From: CANRIN01 sp964493515
GTDB lineage: Bacteria; Bacillota; Clostridia; Oscillospirales; JAAYOS01
Direction of reading: 5' to 3'
Length of the DNA: 38,651 bases
Assembly (NCBI GenBank): GCA_964493515.1
Contig: CAZBNJ010000016.1
Span: 1-38,651, forward strand
Shown: piece by piece, positions 37,045 to 38,651 of the stretch
Position numbering within the stretch: the first letter of the stretch is position 1
Layout of the letters: each line of letters starts with the position of its first letter
Translations under genes and position numbers: made by a program
The notes under the pieces: model-generated
Told to the model about the DNA's origin: nothing
The model's input: the letters and a program-made list of their open reading frames with translations, nothing else
Databases searched by the model: none

Positions 37045-38463
37045 TCAGTCACCAAGAACGGTGGCTCCGGTGGGGAGATAGTCCTTCGCGAACGCCATGT
37101 TGGCATAACGCGGAACGACGGTTATCTCAGCCTCGACGCCCGACGCCTTGACATACTCGGCAACCTCCTCGACACCCTCTTCGGTGCTGAAGGTGTGTAT
37201 CTCATAGTCGCCGACAGCGATGATGTTGTTGTACATCTTGCCGTAGTTCTCATCGACCTCGACCGACGAGCTGTACAGCGGAGTCCACCAAGCGCCGCTG
37301 AGCAGTCCGGTGAAGCTGCCGTCCTCGTTCTGCTTCTCCGGGAACTTCTGGACATACGCCTTGGCAAGCGCGTCAAACGCGAGCTTGTCCTCGGTGGTGT
37401 CGAACTCTATCTGCATATCATACTCGTTGGAGTAAATGACATTGCCGTACACGAACACCGAGGTCTTCGGCTCGATCTGGATGTACGCGTCGATACCCTC
37501 GCTCGCCATCAGCGCGACAAGCTGGACGGCGTGAGCGGTGTCGCTGTGACCATACTGGATGGTGTACTCCGGCAGGAAGTTCGCGTTGTAGCCCGCATAC
37601 TTCAGGCCATAACCGGTGACGACCTCCTCCAGAACCATCTTCGGGCCAAGCTCGGCAAGAGCGCCGCCGTCGTCGATGGTGGTTATCTCCTGGCAGGCGG
37701 TGATGACCTTGTTCAGGATGTCCGCGTCGCTGATGCGGCCGATGTAGTTGCGGCCATGGCCGGAGGTCTGCGCGACCGACATAAGCAGCTCGGTAGCGGT
37801 CTCGCCGGTGAGGTCAGCGGTCGGGTCGAGGGTCGGAGCGATAAGGTTCGCGTCGAGCGCGCAGGCATAGTAAGCAGCAGCGTCGCCCTCCGGCATCTCA
37901 AACGTAACGCCGGCGCTCGCGAGAGTCTCGGCAGCCTTCTCCTCGCTGTAGGTCTCAGCAAGCTCCTTGAGGCCGGACGCCTGAACAGCCGACATGACGG
38001 CGGCGATGTTCATGGTCGGAGCAAGCTCCATCGTCATGGCCGGGTTCTCCTCGCCGAGGACAGTCGCGACAGCCGCGTTCCACTCGCCGGCAGTCACGGT
38101 CTCGTTGAACTCAACGCCGAAAAAGTGCTTGACATACTCGGCAGCCTTCGCGCTCGGAGCAGCTCCGATAACGCCGTTGACATAGACCGAGCCGCTTTCG
38201 AGGTCAAAGCCCACGACCATGTCGAGAGCCTCGGCGATGGCGCGGATCGGCAGATAGGTCGTGCCCTCGTGGATGAACACCTCGACGGCCTCGCCGTTTA
38301 CGTTGGTCGGCTGGAAAGCCGCGCCGTCCATGTAGATGTCCACTCCGCCCTTGACCGAAATGTTCTTCTCGGTCAGGGTAGCCGCTCCGGCGAACGCAAA
38401 ACTCGCGACGAGTGCGACCGCCAGAAGCAGAGCAACGATCGAACGCTTTGCATTGTGCTTCAT
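37045..38463 (-). CDS. Secreted protein with copper-amine-oxidase-N (stalk) domain
   Basis: 472 residues. A Sec signal peptide (about 1-27, with AFAGAA at the cut) is followed by one copper-amine-oxidase-like N-terminal domain at about 34-96: VDIYMDGAAFQPTNVNGE, then EVFIHEGTTYLPIRAIAEAL and a strand ending SGSVYVNG. In Clostridia this domain is a wall- or surface-associated module unrelated to amine oxidation. Residues about 103-215 (repeated TAGEWNAAVA, SEEKAAETLASAGV, AAYYACALDANLIAP) may be diverged SLH-like repeats. The C-terminal 250 residues match nothing I recognise. ATG 38463 has AAGGGAG at 9 nt. Single-gene unit with own promoter and terminator. Confidence 0.85.
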   Translation of the reverse strand: MKHNAKRSIVALLLAVALVASFAFAGAATLTEKNISVKGGVDIYMDGAAFQPTNVNGEAVEVFIHEGTTYLPIRAIAEALDMVVGFDLESGSVYVNGVIGAAPSAKAAEYVKHFFGVEFNETVTAGEWNAAVATVLGEENPAMTMELAPTMNIAAVMSAVQASGLKELAETYSEEKAAETLASAGVTFEMPEGDAAAYYACALDANLIAPTLDPTADLTGETATELLMSVAQTSGHGRNYIGRISDADILNKVITACQEITTIDDGGALAELGPKMVLEEVVTGYGLKYAGYNANFLPEYTIQYGHSDTAHAVQLVALMASEGIDAYIQIEPKTSVFVYGNVIYSNEYDMQIEFDTTEDKLAFDALAKAYVQKFPEKQNEDGSFTGLLSGAWWTPLYSSSVEVDENYGKMYNNIIAVGDYEIHTFSTEEGVEEVAEYVKASGVEAEITVVPRYANMAFAKDYLPTGATVLGD

Positions 38464-38519
38464 GATCCTGTTCTCCCTTCAATTTTCAGTTATCTTTGGG
38501 GAGTATCCCCACGACACCC

Positions 38520-38525
38520 ATTATA
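38520..38525 (-). promoter_or_regulatory. Extended -10 promoter of the copper-amine-oxidase-N gene
   Basis: Minus strand TGG-TATAAT; the -35 at 17 nt is poor (TCGCAT). The same GGTGG-TATAAT context occurs in the S10 peptidase promoter. The leader carries a small GGGG-ATACT-CCCC hairpin (38498-38510). I see no gene in 38526-38651, which is A/T-richer than its surroundings. Confidence 0.6.
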
Positions 38526-38651
38526 CCACCAATCGCGCGGCAATGCGAGCAAAAATATGCAGCAACTGTCTTTTTGGCTCTTTTCACCAAAAGTAAACGC
38601 TTTCTTGTTTCAGCTTTGCAAGAATTTCCGTTTTTTCATTTTCAAGCGAAC

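Overview
The window reads as a chromosomal stretch of a GC-rich, endospore-forming Clostridia member (Bacillota), probably one of the gut lineages related to Oscillospiraceae. The support is indirect: AGGAGG-type ribosome binding sites before almost every gene, clean sigma-A promoters, the sporulation protease SpoIVB, a CwlD-like cortex amidase, an ECF transporter S component, S-layer homology (SLH) domains and a CsaB-type pyruvyl transferase. Species cannot be named from the sequence. I see no insertion sequence, phage gene, integrase, CRISPR array or rRNA. Coding density is high and no gene-free stretch exceeds 300 bases.

Layout. 1-2291 (-): start of a purine operon, purE-purC-purM, with its own sigma-A promoter; purM runs off the window. 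2303-8041: cell-surface glycan block. A TuaH-like glycosyltransferase and a glycosyltransferase/CsaB fusion lie on the minus strand; a DUF4330 membrane protein and an O-antigen-ligase-type polymerase/ligase diverge on the plus strand. 8044-9302 (-): spoIVB. 9309-12695: an AraC/GyrI-like regulator, an unusual S10 serine carboxypeptidase and a nucleotidyltransferase. 12720-15495: a purine permease divergent from a phosphoribosyltransferase that is coupled to a CHAP-domain protein. 15531-17231 (-): an SLC13/ArsB-type permease and a stand-alone GyrI-like protein. 17238-17636 (-): a four-gene tRNA operon (Val, Asp, Phe, Cys) behind a perfect consensus promoter. 17667-20680 (-): asnS, a type III pantothenate-kinase homologue whose nucleotide-binding motifs are destroyed, and an ECF S component. 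20780-23589 (+): a DMT transporter and a secreted YcdB/YcdC-SLH protein behind an extracytoplasmic-function (ECF) sigma promoter. 23607-36900 (-): a tightly packed ten-gene run comprising a membrane protein, cwlD, radA, three HlyD-type lipoproteins, a large FtsX-type permease, two ABC ATPases (one with an AbrB-like tail) and two HI0933-type flavoproteins. 37045-38525 (-): a secreted copper-amine-oxidase-N protein.

How the parts fit. CsaB pyruvylates the secondary wall polymer to which SLH domains bind, and the window encodes both the modifying enzyme and an SLH protein. The glycan block, the SLH protein, the copper-amine-oxidase-N protein and the MacAB-like exporter are all cell-envelope functions. 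Purine synthesis, uptake and salvage genes lie within 15 kb of each other but in separate units.

The most unusual items are the degenerate CoaX next to an ECF S component, the ABC ATPase with a swapped-hairpin tail inside a three-adaptor export operon, and the CHAP-domain protein that lacks a signal peptide and is translationally coupled to a phosphoribosyltransferase. All calls rest on reading motifs by eye; no database search was run.
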